From the NCBI RefSeq assembly GCF_900143255.1, contig NZ_FRDI01000004.1, positions 314,823 through 366,746 of the forward strand: DNA of 51,924 nt, read 5' to 3'. The notes under the pieces were generated by a model. The model worked only from the letters and a program-made list of their open reading frames with translations, ran no database searches and was not told the origin of the DNA. The first letter of the stretch is position 1, and each line of letters opens with the position of its first letter. Shown here in pieces: positions 17,226 through 26,165 of this stretch. The position numbers and the translations under genes are program-made. This DNA comes from Desulfovibrio litoralis DSM 11393 (lineage in GTDB: Bacteria; Desulfobacterota; Desulfovibrionia; Desulfovibrionales; Desulfovibrionaceae).

Positions 17226-18461
17226 TTATAAAAACTCTGTAGCTGCAAAGCCACAAGCAAACGCCCAATGAAGGTTATATCCGCCAAGTTCTCCGGTTAC
17301 ATCAAGGATTTCTCCGCAAGCGTAAAGGCTTGATACTATTTTACTTTCCAAAGTTTGTGATGAAAAATACTTTGTGTCTGCACCGCCTGTTGCTGCCTCT
17401 GCTTTTTTCATTCCTAAACAGCTTGATGGGTTTGCTTGATATGCGTGTATGCGTTGTGTGAGGATATTTATTTCATTTTTAGATAGTTCTGCTATTTTTT
17501 TATGTGCGATACTTGTATCTATAAGTTGTTCTACTAATCTTTGGGGCAATAATTTAGCTAAAAAATTTAGTGTTTTTTGTGTGCCTTGTCTTTTTTTTGT
17601 TGTTTGACTGGAATCTCTTTCTTGGCTAATCAACTCTAAAATATTTTGTGAAGGTAAAAAGTTTATTAAGATTGCCATTTCCGATTTCCATTTTAGTGAA
17701 ATTTGCAGGCAGGCAGGACCGGATATTCCGTTATGTGTAAATAATAAATCGGTATGATATTCTTTGTGTAAGGCCTGTTCTTTTTTAGGTAAAAGCCGCG
17801 TATCTATTTTAATTTTTACAGGCAACGAGATACCCTGTAAGCCTTTTAGTTCCCAATTATCAGGCATAACAAACGGGGTGAGGACTGGTTTGAAAGGAAT
17901 TATTTTATGTCCAAAGCTTTTTAATAACTCAACGCCCTTTGAGCTTCCTCCTATTTGAGGGTAGGCGGGGCTACCTAAGGCTATAATTAACTTTTTGGCA
18001 TAAATTTCAGTATGTTCAAGTTTGACAATAAAACAATCATTATTCTGTTCTTTTTCCACAGCGATAATGTTTTCATTGAGAGCGAGTTTTGTGCCTTGTA
18101 AAATTGCACATTGTAACATGGCATCTCTAAGTTGTTTTGCCGGTTTTGTTAAAAATAATTGTCCGTGTTCTCGTTCTTCAAGTTCAAATCCGAAATCACA
18201 AATAAATTTTTGTATAAACTCAGAGTCATAACGTGTTAAAATAGATTTGGAAAAATGTTGGTTTTCGCCGTGATAGTTTTGATAAGATATGTTGCGGTTG
18301 GTAACATTTCCAAAACCACCTCCGGCGATACAGAGTTTTTGTCCGACGCTTTTGTTGTGATCAACCAAAAGGGTAGAAAAACCTTTCTTGCTACTTTGTA
18401 TGGCAGACGTTAAACCTGAGGCTCCGCCGCCTAAAATAACAAGGTCAAAAGTTTTTGGCAT
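17226..18461 (-). CDS. HI0933/BaiN-family FAD-dependent oxidoreductase
   Basis: 411 residues. The N-terminal dinucleotide fold is clear (DLVILGGGASGLTSAI), followed by the family's second glycine motif CIAGGGFGNVTN. The C-terminus has GEILDVTGELGGYNLHWAF, the family's diagnostic FAD-contact segment. These soluble flavoproteins (YhiN, HI0933, BaiN) have mostly unknown substrates; BaiN has been tied to bile-acid dehydroxylation, which cannot be assumed here. It is a single gene transcribed away from the methyltransferase at 18567. Length is usual for the family. Confidence 0.85.
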   Translation of the reverse strand: MPKTFDLVILGGGASGLTSAIQSSKKGFSTLLVDHNKSVGQKLCIAGGGFGNVTNRNISYQNYHGENQHFSKSILTRYDSEFIQKFICDFGFELEEREHGQLFLTKPAKQLRDAMLQCAILQGTKLALNENIIAVEKEQNNDCFIVKLEHTEIYAKKLIIALGSPAYPQIGGSSKGVELLKSFGHKIIPFKPVLTPFVMPDNWELKGLQGISLPVKIKIDTRLLPKKEQALHKEYHTDLLFTHNGISGPACLQISLKWKSEMAILINFLPSQNILELISQERDSSQTTKKRQGTQKTLNFLAKLLPQRLVEQLIDTSIAHKKIAELSKNEINILTQRIHAYQANPSSCLGMKKAEAATGGADTKYFSSQTLESKIVSSLYACGEILDVTGELGGYNLHWAFACGFAATEFL

Positions 18462-18566
18462 ATATATAAAGTCCTTGTTGTGATATAAATTAATTTGTAA
18501 TTGCTTAATAAAGCCTGTATCTTTTGAAAAATATTTATGGTTTTATTAATGGGTCAGGTGAAAGTT

Positions 18567-19232
18567 ATGTATAATGATGCTTATAAAAATATAGCGAAAT
18601 ATTATGATTTTTTTACAAATCGTCTTTTAACCGAGTTGCGAAAGCAAGTTGTTTATATATGTAATAAATATTCTTTTCAACAGATTCTTGATTTGGGTTG
18701 TGGAACGGGGAATTTGGCTTTTCAGTTAGTAGAAGACAAAATTAAAACCATCGGCGTTGATGCCTCTTTGGCTATGTTAAAAGAAGCTCAAAAAAAAATA
18801 CTAAAAAATAAAACAGGGCTAAATTTTCAAGAGAGTTTAAATAATAAACCTATTTTTTTAGGTTCAGACATAACCAAACTTCCCTTTAAAGACAATAGTT
18901 TTGATCTTGCAATAATTTCCTTGGTTTTGCATGAAACAGAAGCCGATATTGCTAAGACTATTGCGGAAGCCTTGAGAGTTTCAGATTATATTTTATTGGC
19001 AGACTATCATCTTCCTGAAAGAAATTTAGAAGTTCCGTTTTTTTATTTTGTTCATTTTATAGAAAGGATAGCAGGAAAAACACACTATTTTAATTTTAAA
19101 AGATTTATGAAAAAGGGCGGTTTACAAGGACTTATACAAAGGATTTGCATAAAACATAATTTAATAATTTGTGAAGATATAAGTATATGTTATGGCGTGT
19201 TGGGTGTTGTTGTTTTAAAGAAAAAAGCTTAG
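18567..19232 (+). CDS. Class I SAM-dependent methyltransferase
   Basis: 221 residues from the ATG at 18567. I chose this start over the ATG at 18537 because AGGTGA lies just before it and the earlier one has no ribosome site. Motif I (ILDLGCGTGNLAFQL) and the acidic residue of motif II (TIGVDAS) give a SAM-binding fold. The post-motif region (LPFKDNSFDLAIISLVLHE) is of the UbiE/COQ5-like Methyltransf_11 type. The substrate is unknown. It is divergent from the flavoprotein gene and followed by a terminator, so it appears monocistronic. Confidence 0.8.
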   Translation: MYNDAYKNIAKYYDFFTNRLLTELRKQVVYICNKYSFQQILDLGCGTGNLAFQLVEDKIKTIGVDASLAMLKEAQKKILKNKTGLNFQESLNNKPIFLGSDITKLPFKDNSFDLAIISLVLHETEADIAKTIAEALRVSDYILLADYHLPERNLEVPFFYFVHFIERIAGKTHYFNFKRFMKKGGLQGLIQRICIKHNLIICEDISICYGVLGVVVLKKKA

Positions 19233-19240
19233 ATTTTGGC

Positions 19241-19280
19241 GTTAATACTGCTTTTATAAAGAGTATCAACTTTATTTTTA
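19241..19280 (+). terminator. Terminator after the methyltransferase gene
   Basis: Arms GTTAATACT (19241-19249) and AGTATCAAC (19262-19270) pair at 8 of 9 positions, followed by a T-rich run TTTATTTTTA. It begins 9 bases past the stop codon. Confidence 0.6.
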
Positions 19281-19287
19281 TGTATAC

Positions 19288-19316
19288 TTGACAGATCAGG
19301 TAAAGCAAGCATAAAA
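19288..19316 (+). promoter_or_regulatory. Candidate promoter for guaB-guaA
   Basis: TTGACA at 19288-19293, a 17-base spacer, then ATAAAA at 19311-19316. It is about 130 bases before guaB, leaving a leader long enough for regulation. No known purine riboswitch core was recognised in it. Confidence 0.4.
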
Positions 19317-19444
19317 AGAGTAGCTAACAAGCTTAAAAATGATTTTTGAAATTTTTATAAACTATAAGAACTTTTAAAATCTTTATGACTTGTTGGCGTA
19401 TAGGTATGATTAGTAATTGTATATAACCAGTTTTGGAGTTTTTC

Positions 19445-20911
19445 ATGGACACCCCCCTTATAACTAGAGGTTTAACGTTTGATGATATTTTACTTGTTCC
19501 GGCTTATTCGGAAATAACGCCGGATCTTGTTAATGTTGGTACTCAGCTGACAAAAGAAATATCTTTAAATATCCCATTTATTTCAGCAGCGATGGATACG
19601 GTTACGGAATCGTCCATGGCTATATCCCTAGCAAGAAACGGTGGTGTTGGAGTTATTCATAAGAATATGTCGATAGAACAACAGCGTCTTGAAATCGAAA
19701 AAGTGAAAAAGAACGAAAGTGGCATGATACTCGACCCCATTACGATAAAACCTAATGATCCAGTCGAACATGCCCTTTCTTTAATGAGTGCTTATCGAGT
19801 TTCGGGTTTGCCTGTTGTTGAAAACGGAAAGCTAGTTGGTATTTTGACTAACCGAGATGTGCGTTTTGTTAAAAATGCCTCAGCGATCAAGGTTAAAGAG
19901 GTAATGACAAGCGAAAATCTTGTTACCGTTCCTATGGGAACTACCCTTGATACCGCCGTTGAACATATGCATAGAAGGCGAATAGAAAAGCTTTTGGTGG
20001 TTGAACCGACAACGGGTGAGCTTCGTGGTTTAATTACCATGAAAGATATTGATAAAATAATTAAATACCCCAATGCCTGTAAAGACTCTCACGGTCGCCT
20101 CAGGGTTGGTGGAGCAATAGGAGTCGGTACTGACGGTTTAGAAAGAGCAGAAGCTCTACTCGCCGGAGGAGCCGACTTTTTAGTTCTTGACTCTGCTCAT
20201 GGGCATTCGTCAAATATCTTAAAAGGGATAAGAGCCGTTAAAGACGCTTTTCCTAAAGCACAATTGATTGCCGGTAACGTCGGAACTTACGATGGGGCAA
20301 AGGCGGTTTTGGAAGCAGGGGCCGATACGGTAAAAGTTGGTATAGGGCCGGGTTCTATTTGTACTACGCGTATTGTTGCCGGTGTTGGTGTTCCGCAAAT
20401 TACGGCAATTATGGAAGCTGTTAGAGCGGCAAAAGAACTTGATCGTTGTGTTATCGCCGATGGTGGAATTAAATATTCCGGAGATGTTGTAAAGGCATTG
20501 GCGGTTGGTGCAAACACGGTTATGATTGGTTCTTTATTCGCAGGAACGGAAGAAAGCCCAGGTGAGACAATACTTTATCAAGGGCGTACCTATAAAATAT
20601 ATCGTGGAATGGGTTCTATTGATGCAATGAAAGAGGGTAGCGGAGATCGTTATTTTCAAGATAAATCAAAAAAACTCGTTCCCGAAGGAATAGTTGGGCG
20701 TGTTCCTTATAAAGGACCGGTTACGGACAGTATTTATCAGCTTGTTGGCGGAGTACGTTCAGGAATGGGCTATGCCGGAGCAGCTTCTTTAAAAGAACTT
20801 AGAGAAAAGGCTCGTTTTGTGGAAATTTCATCGGCAGGGCTTAGAGAAAGTCATGTGCATGATGTTATTATTACAAAAGAAGCCCCTAACTATAGAGTTG
20901 AAAATAACTAA
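19445..20911 (+). CDS. guaB: Inosine-5'-monophosphate dehydrogenase
   Basis: 488 residues from the ATG at 19445, which has GGAG seven bases upstream. An in-frame TTG four codons earlier overlaps that site and is rejected. GuaB oxidises IMP to XMP with NAD, the first committed step to GMP. The catalytic barrel is split by a CBS pair at about residues 93-205. The nucleophile is Cys306 in GPGSICTTR, and the active-site flap region follows normally. The C-terminus is complete. It is followed after 90 bases by guaA, the next enzyme, so XMP is made and used by one operon. Confidence 0.96.
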   Translation: MDTPLITRGLTFDDILLVPAYSEITPDLVNVGTQLTKEISLNIPFISAAMDTVTESSMAISLARNGGVGVIHKNMSIEQQRLEIEKVKKNESGMILDPITIKPNDPVEHALSLMSAYRVSGLPVVENGKLVGILTNRDVRFVKNASAIKVKEVMTSENLVTVPMGTTLDTAVEHMHRRRIEKLLVVEPTTGELRGLITMKDIDKIIKYPNACKDSHGRLRVGGAIGVGTDGLERAEALLAGGADFLVLDSAHGHSSNILKGIRAVKDAFPKAQLIAGNVGTYDGAKAVLEAGADTVKVGIGPGSICTTRIVAGVGVPQITAIMEAVRAAKELDRCVIADGGIKYSGDVVKALAVGANTVMIGSLFAGTEESPGETILYQGRTYKIYRGMGSIDAMKEGSGDRYFQDKSKKLVPEGIVGRVPYKGPVTDSIYQLVGGVRSGMGYAGAASLKELREKARFVEISSAGLRESHVHDVIITKEAPNYRVENN

Positions 20912-21001
20912 TATTCCGTTCAAAAAGTATAAAGTTAATATGTTGAAATAAAATAACAAATAATCACAACTATTATGTTGTTTAAATAAAAAGAGTTTTT
21001 T

Positions 21002-22552
21002 ATGAGTAATAAAGTAATAATTCTTGATTTTGGTTCTTCTACCAGTCAAAACTTAGCCAAAAAGGTTAGAGAACTTGGCGTTTATTCCGAACTTCATCAT
21101 TGTTTAAAAACAGTTGAAGAAATTAAAGCCTTAAATCCGTCTGCTTTAATTATTACAGGCGGTGTGGAAAGTTTTAAAGACGGAGATATTCCGCCTTTAA
21201 ATCCTGAATTTTTAAAGCTTGGAATTCCTGTTTTGGGTGTTGCTTTGGGACAAAACGTTATTGCTAACGCTCTTGCTTCTTCAAGCGATAAAGCCAATTT
21301 ATTCGAAGTGTTGTCTTGTTCCAAAAAAATAGAAGAAAAAGTGAGTGTAAAAAAAGACTCTTTACTTTTTAAAGGTGTTGAAAAAGAGTTCCATGCAGTT
21401 GTTTCTCTTGCTGAAAAACTTAAAAAAGTTCCAAGTGGTTTTGACTTGCTTGCCTCAGGTTCTGAGGTTTCCGTGCTTGCTTTGGAATCAGCAGGGCAAA
21501 ATATTTATACGGTTCAATTTAACCCGGAACAGTTGATTCCTGAACTTTGCGATAAAATCGTTTCAAACTTTTTATTTGAAATCGCAGGCTTACAATCAAC
21601 TTGGAGTATTCCGCTTTTCACTCAAAAAGCAATTGAAGATTGTCGTAAACAAGTTGGCGACGGCAAGGTTGTTTTGGGTCTTTCCGGCGGTATCGATTCT
21701 ACGGTTGTTGCGGCTTTGTTACATAAAGCCATTGGTGAAAGATTACATTGTATCTTTGTTGATCACGGTCTTTTGCGTAAATTTGAAGCCGAAGAAGTCG
21801 TAGCCTCAATTCGCAGGTTTTTACCCGGTGTTAATCTTAAATTGGTTAATGCACAAGATCGCTTTTTAGATCAACTTGAAGGTGTTGCAGAGCCGGAAGA
21901 AAAACGTAGAATTATCGGGCGTATTTTTATTGAAGTATTTGAAGAAGAAGCTCAAGCCGTTAAGGGCGTTGGCTTTTTAGCTCAAGGTACAATCTATCCT
22001 GATGTTATCGAGTCTTTTTCAGCTAAAGGAAAGGTTATAAAAACCCACCATAACGTGGGCGGTTTGCCTGAATATATGAAACTTGAACTTGTTGAGCCTT
22101 TGCGTGAACTTTTTAAAGATGAAGTGCGTAAGGTTGGTGAAGTTCTTGGTTTGCCTGAGGAATTGGTTTGGAGACATCCTTTCCCCGGTCCCGGAATAGG
22201 AGTTCGTCAACTTGGTGCTTTAACTCGTGAGCGTTTGGATATATTAAGAGATGCCGATCGTATTTTATACGAAGAAATGTGGAACTTTGGTTGGTATCGC
22301 AAGGTTTGGCAATCTTTTGCCATTTTATTAAACCAACAAAGTACAGGTGTGCGTAATGATGCCCGTACTTATGAAAATGTTATTGCAATACGTTGTGTTG
22401 ATAGCGTTGATGCCATGAGTGCCACTTTTTCACCCTTGCCTTATGATTTACTTGGAAAAGTTTCTCAGCGTATTATTAATGAGGTAAAAGGCGTTAACCG
22501 TGTTGTTTTTGACATTTCGGTAAAACCACCAAGCACTATTGAGTGGGAATAA
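21002..22552 (+). CDS. guaA: GMP synthase with a degenerate glutaminase domain
   Basis: 516 residues, the family's usual length. The synthetase half is intact: PP-loop LSGGIDSTV (226-234), the ATP/XMP region, and the dimerisation end DISVKPPSTIEWE. The N-terminal class I glutaminase half (residues 1-195) is present but altered. The nucleophile motif GICYGMQ has become GVALGQN, placing Ala at 81. The QFHPE motif has become QFNPE, placing Asn at 174; only Glu176 of the triad remains. The start motif DFGSQ is DFGSS, and the SHGD segment is absent. Glutamine hydrolysis should therefore be impossible, and the enzyme should use free ammonia or another NH3 source to turn XMP into GMP. There is no frameshift or stop. 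Confidence 0.93.
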   Translation: MSNKVIILDFGSSTSQNLAKKVRELGVYSELHHCLKTVEEIKALNPSALIITGGVESFKDGDIPPLNPEFLKLGIPVLGVALGQNVIANALASSSDKANLFEVLSCSKKIEEKVSVKKDSLLFKGVEKEFHAVVSLAEKLKKVPSGFDLLASGSEVSVLALESAGQNIYTVQFNPEQLIPELCDKIVSNFLFEIAGLQSTWSIPLFTQKAIEDCRKQVGDGKVVLGLSGGIDSTVVAALLHKAIGERLHCIFVDHGLLRKFEAEEVVASIRRFLPGVNLKLVNAQDRFLDQLEGVAEPEEKRRIIGRIFIEVFEEEAQAVKGVGFLAQGTIYPDVIESFSAKGKVIKTHHNVGGLPEYMKLELVEPLRELFKDEVRKVGEVLGLPEELVWRHPFPGPGIGVRQLGALTRERLDILRDADRILYEEMWNFGWYRKVWQSFAILLNQQSTGVRNDARTYENVIAIRCVDSVDAMSATFSPLPYDLLGKVSQRIINEVKGVNRVVFDISVKPPSTIEWE

Positions 22553-22563
22553 GCTTGATTTAT

Positions 22564-22645
22564 AAGAGTATTAATGTCAATAGTAGTTAACTTTTTGTTT
22601 GAAATTTATTAATAAAATTTAACGTGCTTTGGCATTAATACTCTT
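22564..22645 (+). terminator. Long inverted repeat after guaA
   Basis: Seventeen-base arms (22564-22580 and 22629-22645) pair at 16 positions across a 48-base AT-rich loop, followed by TTTTAACTATTTT. It lies 12 bases past guaA and 32 before tatB. A large-loop terminator separating guaBA from the tat/his genes is the likeliest reading; a DNA-binding site is possible. Confidence 0.45.
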
Positions 22646-22676
22646 TTAACTATTTTCGTTTAAAGTTGGTAAAATT

Positions 22677-23099
22677 ATGTTTGGAATTGGTTCTTCCGAG
22701 TTGTTAATTATTTTAGTTGTCGCACTTCTTGTGCTTGGTCCCGAACACTTGCCTAAAATAATGCGTACCGTTGGTAAGGTTATGGGCGATTTTCGCCGTA
22801 TTACGACTGATTTTCAACGCACTATTAACACAGAAGTAGCGGTTGACGAAGAAAAAAGGATAAGGCGAGAAGAAAAAAAAGCTAAACAAGCCGCAAAAGA
22901 AGCCGCCAGAGCTGAACTTTTAGCAGAACTAAAAGCCGAAGCCGAAGCCAAAGAAGCGGGGCTTAATAGTAGTGTTGTTACTGACAAAGATGAGACAGAG
23001 ACTCAAGATTCAACAATTTTGAAAGATAATAGTTTAGAAGAAAAGAGCAATAAATTAAAAACATCAGAAACAACTACCGACAATTCAGGAGCTGTTTAA
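22677..23099 (+). CDS. tatB: Sec-independent translocase subunit TatB (TatA/B family)
   Basis: 140 residues. One N-terminal membrane helix (ELLIILVVALLVLGP) is followed at once by an amphipathic helix (EHLPKIMRTVGKVMGDFRRI). It has the Glu in SSELL and the Pro in LGPEHLP typical of TatB. The tail from about 60 on is a charged Lys/Glu/Ala coiled-coil-like helix and a disordered acidic end. With TatC it recognises twin-Arg signals such as that of QrcB. The stop lies two bases before tatC. TatA versus TatB cannot be fully settled from sequence, but length, the helix residues and pairing with tatC favour TatB. Confidence 0.88.
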   Translation: MFGIGSSELLIILVVALLVLGPEHLPKIMRTVGKVMGDFRRITTDFQRTINTEVAVDEEKRIRREEKKAKQAAKEAARAELLAELKAEAEAKEAGLNSSVVTDKDETETQDSTILKDNSLEEKSNKLKTSETTTDNSGAV

Positions 23100-23101
23100 A
23101 T

Positions 23102-24052
23102 ATGTCTGAAAAGAAAAATTCTGATGATAATACCGAAATTTCAACTACTTCTCAAGATTTAGAAACACAAGCCTTGAGTCAAAGCTCAGATGCTGATGAA
23201 TCAGAAAAAGAGCGTTTTGAACAAACAGGTTCTTCTACTGATCTAAAAGAAATAGAAGCAGATGATGAAGATGATGACGAAGAGGAAGAAGAGGAAGAAG
23301 CTCAAGAAGGCATGACTCTTCTTGATCATTTAAGAGAACTTAAAAAGCGACTTTTGCGTGCTTTTATGGCGATTGGTTTGGGCTTTTTACTTTGCTACAG
23401 TTTTGCCGAACCTTTATTTAATTTTTTAGTTCAACCTTTACTGGCTGTTTTACCGGAAGGGGGCAAGATGATTTATACCGGTCTTCCGGAAGCTTTTTTT
23501 GCCTATCTTAAAGTAGCTTTTGTTGCCGGTTTATTTGTTGCTTCTCCGCTTGTTTTTTATCAAATTTGGGCGTTTATTTCTCCCGGTTTATATGATGAAG
23601 AAAAACGCTATATTCTTCCCATTGCCTTTTTTTCTGCCTTCTTTTTCATTTCTGGCGGAGCTTTCGCTTATTATGTAGTTTTTCCTTTTGCTTTTCCGTT
23701 CTTTCTAAGTTATTCTTCCGAGACAATTGAAGCACAGCTAAAAATGGACGAATATTTAAGTTTGGCTTTGCAAATGCTTTTTGCTTTTGGTTTGATTTTT
23801 GAACTTCCTCTTTTTGCGTTCTTTCTTTCAAAAATGGGTTTGGTTACTGCCAAAGCTATGCGTCGTTTTCGCCGTTATGCTATCTTAGTTAACTTTATTG
23901 TTGCGGCAATTTTAACTCCGCCTGATCCTATCTCTCAACTGGCAATGGCTATTCCTATGCTTGCTTTATATGAGGTTAGTATTTGGGTAGCTTATTATTT
24001 CGGAAAAAAAGAAGAAACCCCAGAAGAAGACCCAAAAGAAGCCCCAAAATAA
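23102..24052 (+). CDS. tatC: Twin-arginine translocase subunit TatC
   Basis: 316 residues. The TatC core starts near residue 72 with TLLDHLRELKKRLLRAF and has six membrane helices. The conserved Glu in FGLIFELPLF and the TPPDPISQ segment before the last helices are both present. It is the membrane receptor for Tat substrates. The oddity is an N-terminal cytoplasmic extension of about 70 residues rich in Asp, Glu and Ser, including a run of more than a dozen acidic residues around 53-68. The C-terminus is also acidic and Pro-rich. The core is standard and probably functional. Confidence 0.93.
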   Translation: MSEKKNSDDNTEISTTSQDLETQALSQSSDADESEKERFEQTGSSTDLKEIEADDEDDDEEEEEEEAQEGMTLLDHLRELKKRLLRAFMAIGLGFLLCYSFAEPLFNFLVQPLLAVLPEGGKMIYTGLPEAFFAYLKVAFVAGLFVASPLVFYQIWAFISPGLYDEEKRYILPIAFFSAFFFISGGAFAYYVVFPFAFPFFLSYSSETIEAQLKMDEYLSLALQMLFAFGLIFELPLFAFFLSKMGLVTAKAMRRFRRYAILVNFIVAAILTPPDPISQLAMAIPMLALYEVSIWVAYYFGKKEETPEEDPKEAPK

Positions 24053-24115
24053 ATCAAAGATACAAAGAATAATTCATCAAACGTTTAATGATTTACTGAA
24101 AAAGAAGCTAAAACT

Positions 24116-24703
24116 ATGAGAACAGCTAAAATAAAACGCAAAACAAAAGAAACAGATATCGAACTTGTTTTAAAACTCGAAGGTTCGTCTCTTATCAAGA
24201 TTAAAACCGGTTATCCCTTTGCCGACCATATGCTTTATTTAATGGCTTTTTGGGGTGGTTTTGGTTTAGAGTTGACTTGTGTCGGTGATTTAGAGATAGA
24301 TGCCCACCATAGTCTCGAAGATATTGGGCTTGCCCTTGGTAAGGCTTTAAACACGGCGTTAAGTGATAGGAAAGGAATAGCCCGAATCGGTTGTGCCAAA
24401 GTTCCGATGGACGAAGCCTTGAGTGAGGTTGTGATTGATTGTTCGGGAAGAAGTTATCTTGTTTTTAACGGACAAGAACATTTACCCGACTATTTTGCCG
24501 GGCAAGAAAAAGATGTTTGGCGTGAATTTTTTAAATCATTCGCAAGTGCTGCCGGTATTAATTTGCATATTTCTATGTTTTATGGTCAAAATGGACATCA
24601 TTTACTTGAGTCTGTATTTAAAAGTTTAGGGTTAGCTTTATCTCAAGCCGTTATGTGTAAATATGATATAATCATGAGTAGTAAAGGGAGTATTGAATTA
24701 TGA
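24116..24703 (+). CDS. hisB: Imidazoleglycerol-phosphate dehydratase
   Basis: 195 residues, the monofunctional bacterial form. It dehydrates imidazoleglycerol phosphate in histidine synthesis. Manganese-site motifs FADHML (His38), DAHHSLED, and NGHHLLES near the end are present, as is the VPMDEAL segment. One difference is seen: the usual HGGF after the first motif reads WGGF (Trp46). Other metal ligands appear intact. The stop overlaps the start of the next gene (ATGA). Confidence 0.93.
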   Translation: MRTAKIKRKTKETDIELVLKLEGSSLIKIKTGYPFADHMLYLMAFWGGFGLELTCVGDLEIDAHHSLEDIGLALGKALNTALSDRKGIARIGCAKVPMDEALSEVVIDCSGRSYLVFNGQEHLPDYFAGQEKDVWREFFKSFASAAGINLHISMFYGQNGHHLLESVFKSLGLALSQAVMCKYDIIMSSKGSIEL

Positions 24704-25347
24704 GAATGCAAGTAAAGGCTTTTTTTCTTTTAAGTCTTATGATGTTGGCGTTAGTTTCAGCGTGTGCTAAAAGGTCGGCTCCGGTAAAAGCCCAACCCAA
24801 CAACTTAACTCTTGGCATTGCCGGTTTTTTTCAACCTCAAAGTACGGCCGATTTATTTGCCGGAACTTTGCCTGAAAATTATCAAATTATTAACCCCTCA
24901 GCCGTTGGAAGCTTGGACGGTGTTTTTGATAGGGTATTGTCTTCCGAACTTAAACGTTCTTTTGTAAATAGCCAAAACTCAAGAGCTTGTGAAGCAGGTA
25001 TCAATAGAAGCGATAGAGGGCTTAACTCTGCTCTTAAATACTGGGTGGAAGTCGGAAAGTGTATGAACGTAGACATACTGCTTGTACCTATGGTTTTGCG
25101 TTGGCAAGAACGTGAAGGCGGAAACGCCGGAGTTGTGCGTCCTGCTTCTGTTATCTTAGACTTCTTTTTAATTGATGTAAGAGACGGAACTTTAATCAGT
25201 CGTTCACGTTATGATGAGACACAACTTGCCTTGTCTGACAACTTACTTGATATTAGACGCTTTGTTCAACGTGGCGGAAAATGGTTAACCGCAACTGAAT
25301 TATCTGAAGAAGGTATGCGTCGTGCTATAAAGGTTATGGGTTTATGA
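24700..25347 (+). CDS. Predicted lipoprotein between hisB and hisA
   Basis: 215 residues. The N-terminus is a lipoprotein signal with the lipobox LVSAC (Cys22). The mature part includes [17 protein letters not shown], a [15 protein letters not shown] strand, and [23 protein letters not shown]. This is reminiscent of GNA1162/LpoB/CsgG-like periplasmic domains that carry a 'lidvrdG' strand, but I do not assign a family. It overlaps hisB and hisA by 4 bases at each end (ATGA), so it is translated with them although no histidine role is apparent. The arrangement suggests an envelope gene captured in the operon. Confidence 0.8.
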   Translation: MRMQVKAFFLLSLMMLALVSACAKRSAPVKAQPNNLTLGIAGFFQPQSTADLFAGTLPENYQIINPSAVGSLDGVFDRVLSSELKRSFVNSQNSRACEAGINRSDRGLNSALKYWVEVGKCMNVDILLVPMVLRWQEREGGNAGVVRPASVILDFFLIDVRDGTLISRSRYDETQLALSDNLLDIRRFVQRGGKWLTATELSEEGMRRAIKVMGL

Positions 25348-26078
25348 TAATTTTTCCAGCGATAGATTTACAAAATGGTAAAGCCGTGCGTTTGAAAAAA
25401 GGAGTGGCAACAGACAGTACCGTTTTTTCCGATGACCCTGTTCAAACAGCAAAAGAATGGGTGAGTCAGGGGGCTAAATGGTTACATATTGTTGATCTTG
25501 ACGGTGCTTTTAGCGGAGAACCGGTTAACCTTGGACTTGTCAAAAAAATAGTAAATGCTATTTCTATTCCTGTTCAACTTGGTGGTGGAATCAGAGATTT
25601 GAAAACCGCCAAGGCTTATCTTGATGCCGGAGTTAATCGTTTAATTATTGGAACTGTTGCTTTGGAAAACCCTGAATTGTTTTCCGAATTGTGTAAAACT
25701 TTTCCGGGGCGTATAGGCGTTTCTTTAGATTGTTCTAATGGCGAACTTAAAACAAAAGGTTGGGTTGGGGCGACGGGTTTAACCGTTGAAAAAACTCTGC
25801 CAGCTTTGTTGGCTCAAGGGGCTTCTTTTGTAATTTATACAGATATTGAAAGAGACGGAATGCAAACAGGGGTTAACCTTACTGCGATGCAAAATCTTTT
25901 GAATATCTGCAATGTTCCAGTGATTGCCGCCGGCGGTGTTGCAAGCCTTGAAGATATTAAACGTCTTTATCCGCTTAGTAAAAATACGAGTTTTAGCGGG
26001 GCTATTAGCGGACGAGCTATTTATGAAGGTACTTTAAATCTTAAAGAAGCTCAAAGTTGGATCGACGCTCAAAACTAG
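25344..26078 (+). CDS. hisA: ProFAR isomerase HisA
   Basis: 244 residues, a TIM barrel. It converts ProFAR to PRFAR in histidine synthesis. The catalytic aspartates are seen in [13 protein letters not shown] and [12 protein letters not shown], and phosphate-binding glycines in QLGGGIRD and AAGGVAS. Length is normal. The start overlaps the lipoprotein gene. A terminator-like stem follows, making hisA the last gene of the tatB-tatC-hisB-lipoprotein-hisA run. Confidence 0.95.
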   Translation: MIIFPAIDLQNGKAVRLKKGVATDSTVFSDDPVQTAKEWVSQGAKWLHIVDLDGAFSGEPVNLGLVKKIVNAISIPVQLGGGIRDLKTAKAYLDAGVNRLIIGTVALENPELFSELCKTFPGRIGVSLDCSNGELKTKGWVGATGLTVEKTLPALLAQGASFVIYTDIERDGMQTGVNLTAMQNLLNICNVPVIAAGGVASLEDIKRLYPLSKNTSFSGAISGRAIYEGTLNLKEAQSWIDAQN

Positions 26079-26101
26079 TTAACGAAAAATAATAGATAAT
26101 T

Positions 26102-26148
26102 AAAGTTGCTTCACTATTAACAACAGTTTAATATGAGGCAACTTTTTT
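26102..26148 (+). terminator. Terminator after hisA
   Basis: Arms AAAGTTGCTTCA (26102-26113) and TGAGGCAACTTT (26134-26145) pair with a single G-T wobble, with a 20-base loop and a T-run immediately after. It ends 18 bases before nth. Confidence 0.65.
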
Positions 26149-26165
26149 AATTTGTGAGTTTTAAT

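Noticed and set aside
21002-22552. guaA as a frameshifted pseudogene
   Set aside because: The ORF is full length, the synthetase motifs are intact, and the losses are clean substitutions limited to the glutaminase active site.
19241-22645. A dispersed repeat sharing TTAATACT downstream of the methyltransferase and of guaA
   Set aside because: The shared core is only about 8 bases of AT-rich sequence, and each copy is explained as a terminator-like stem.
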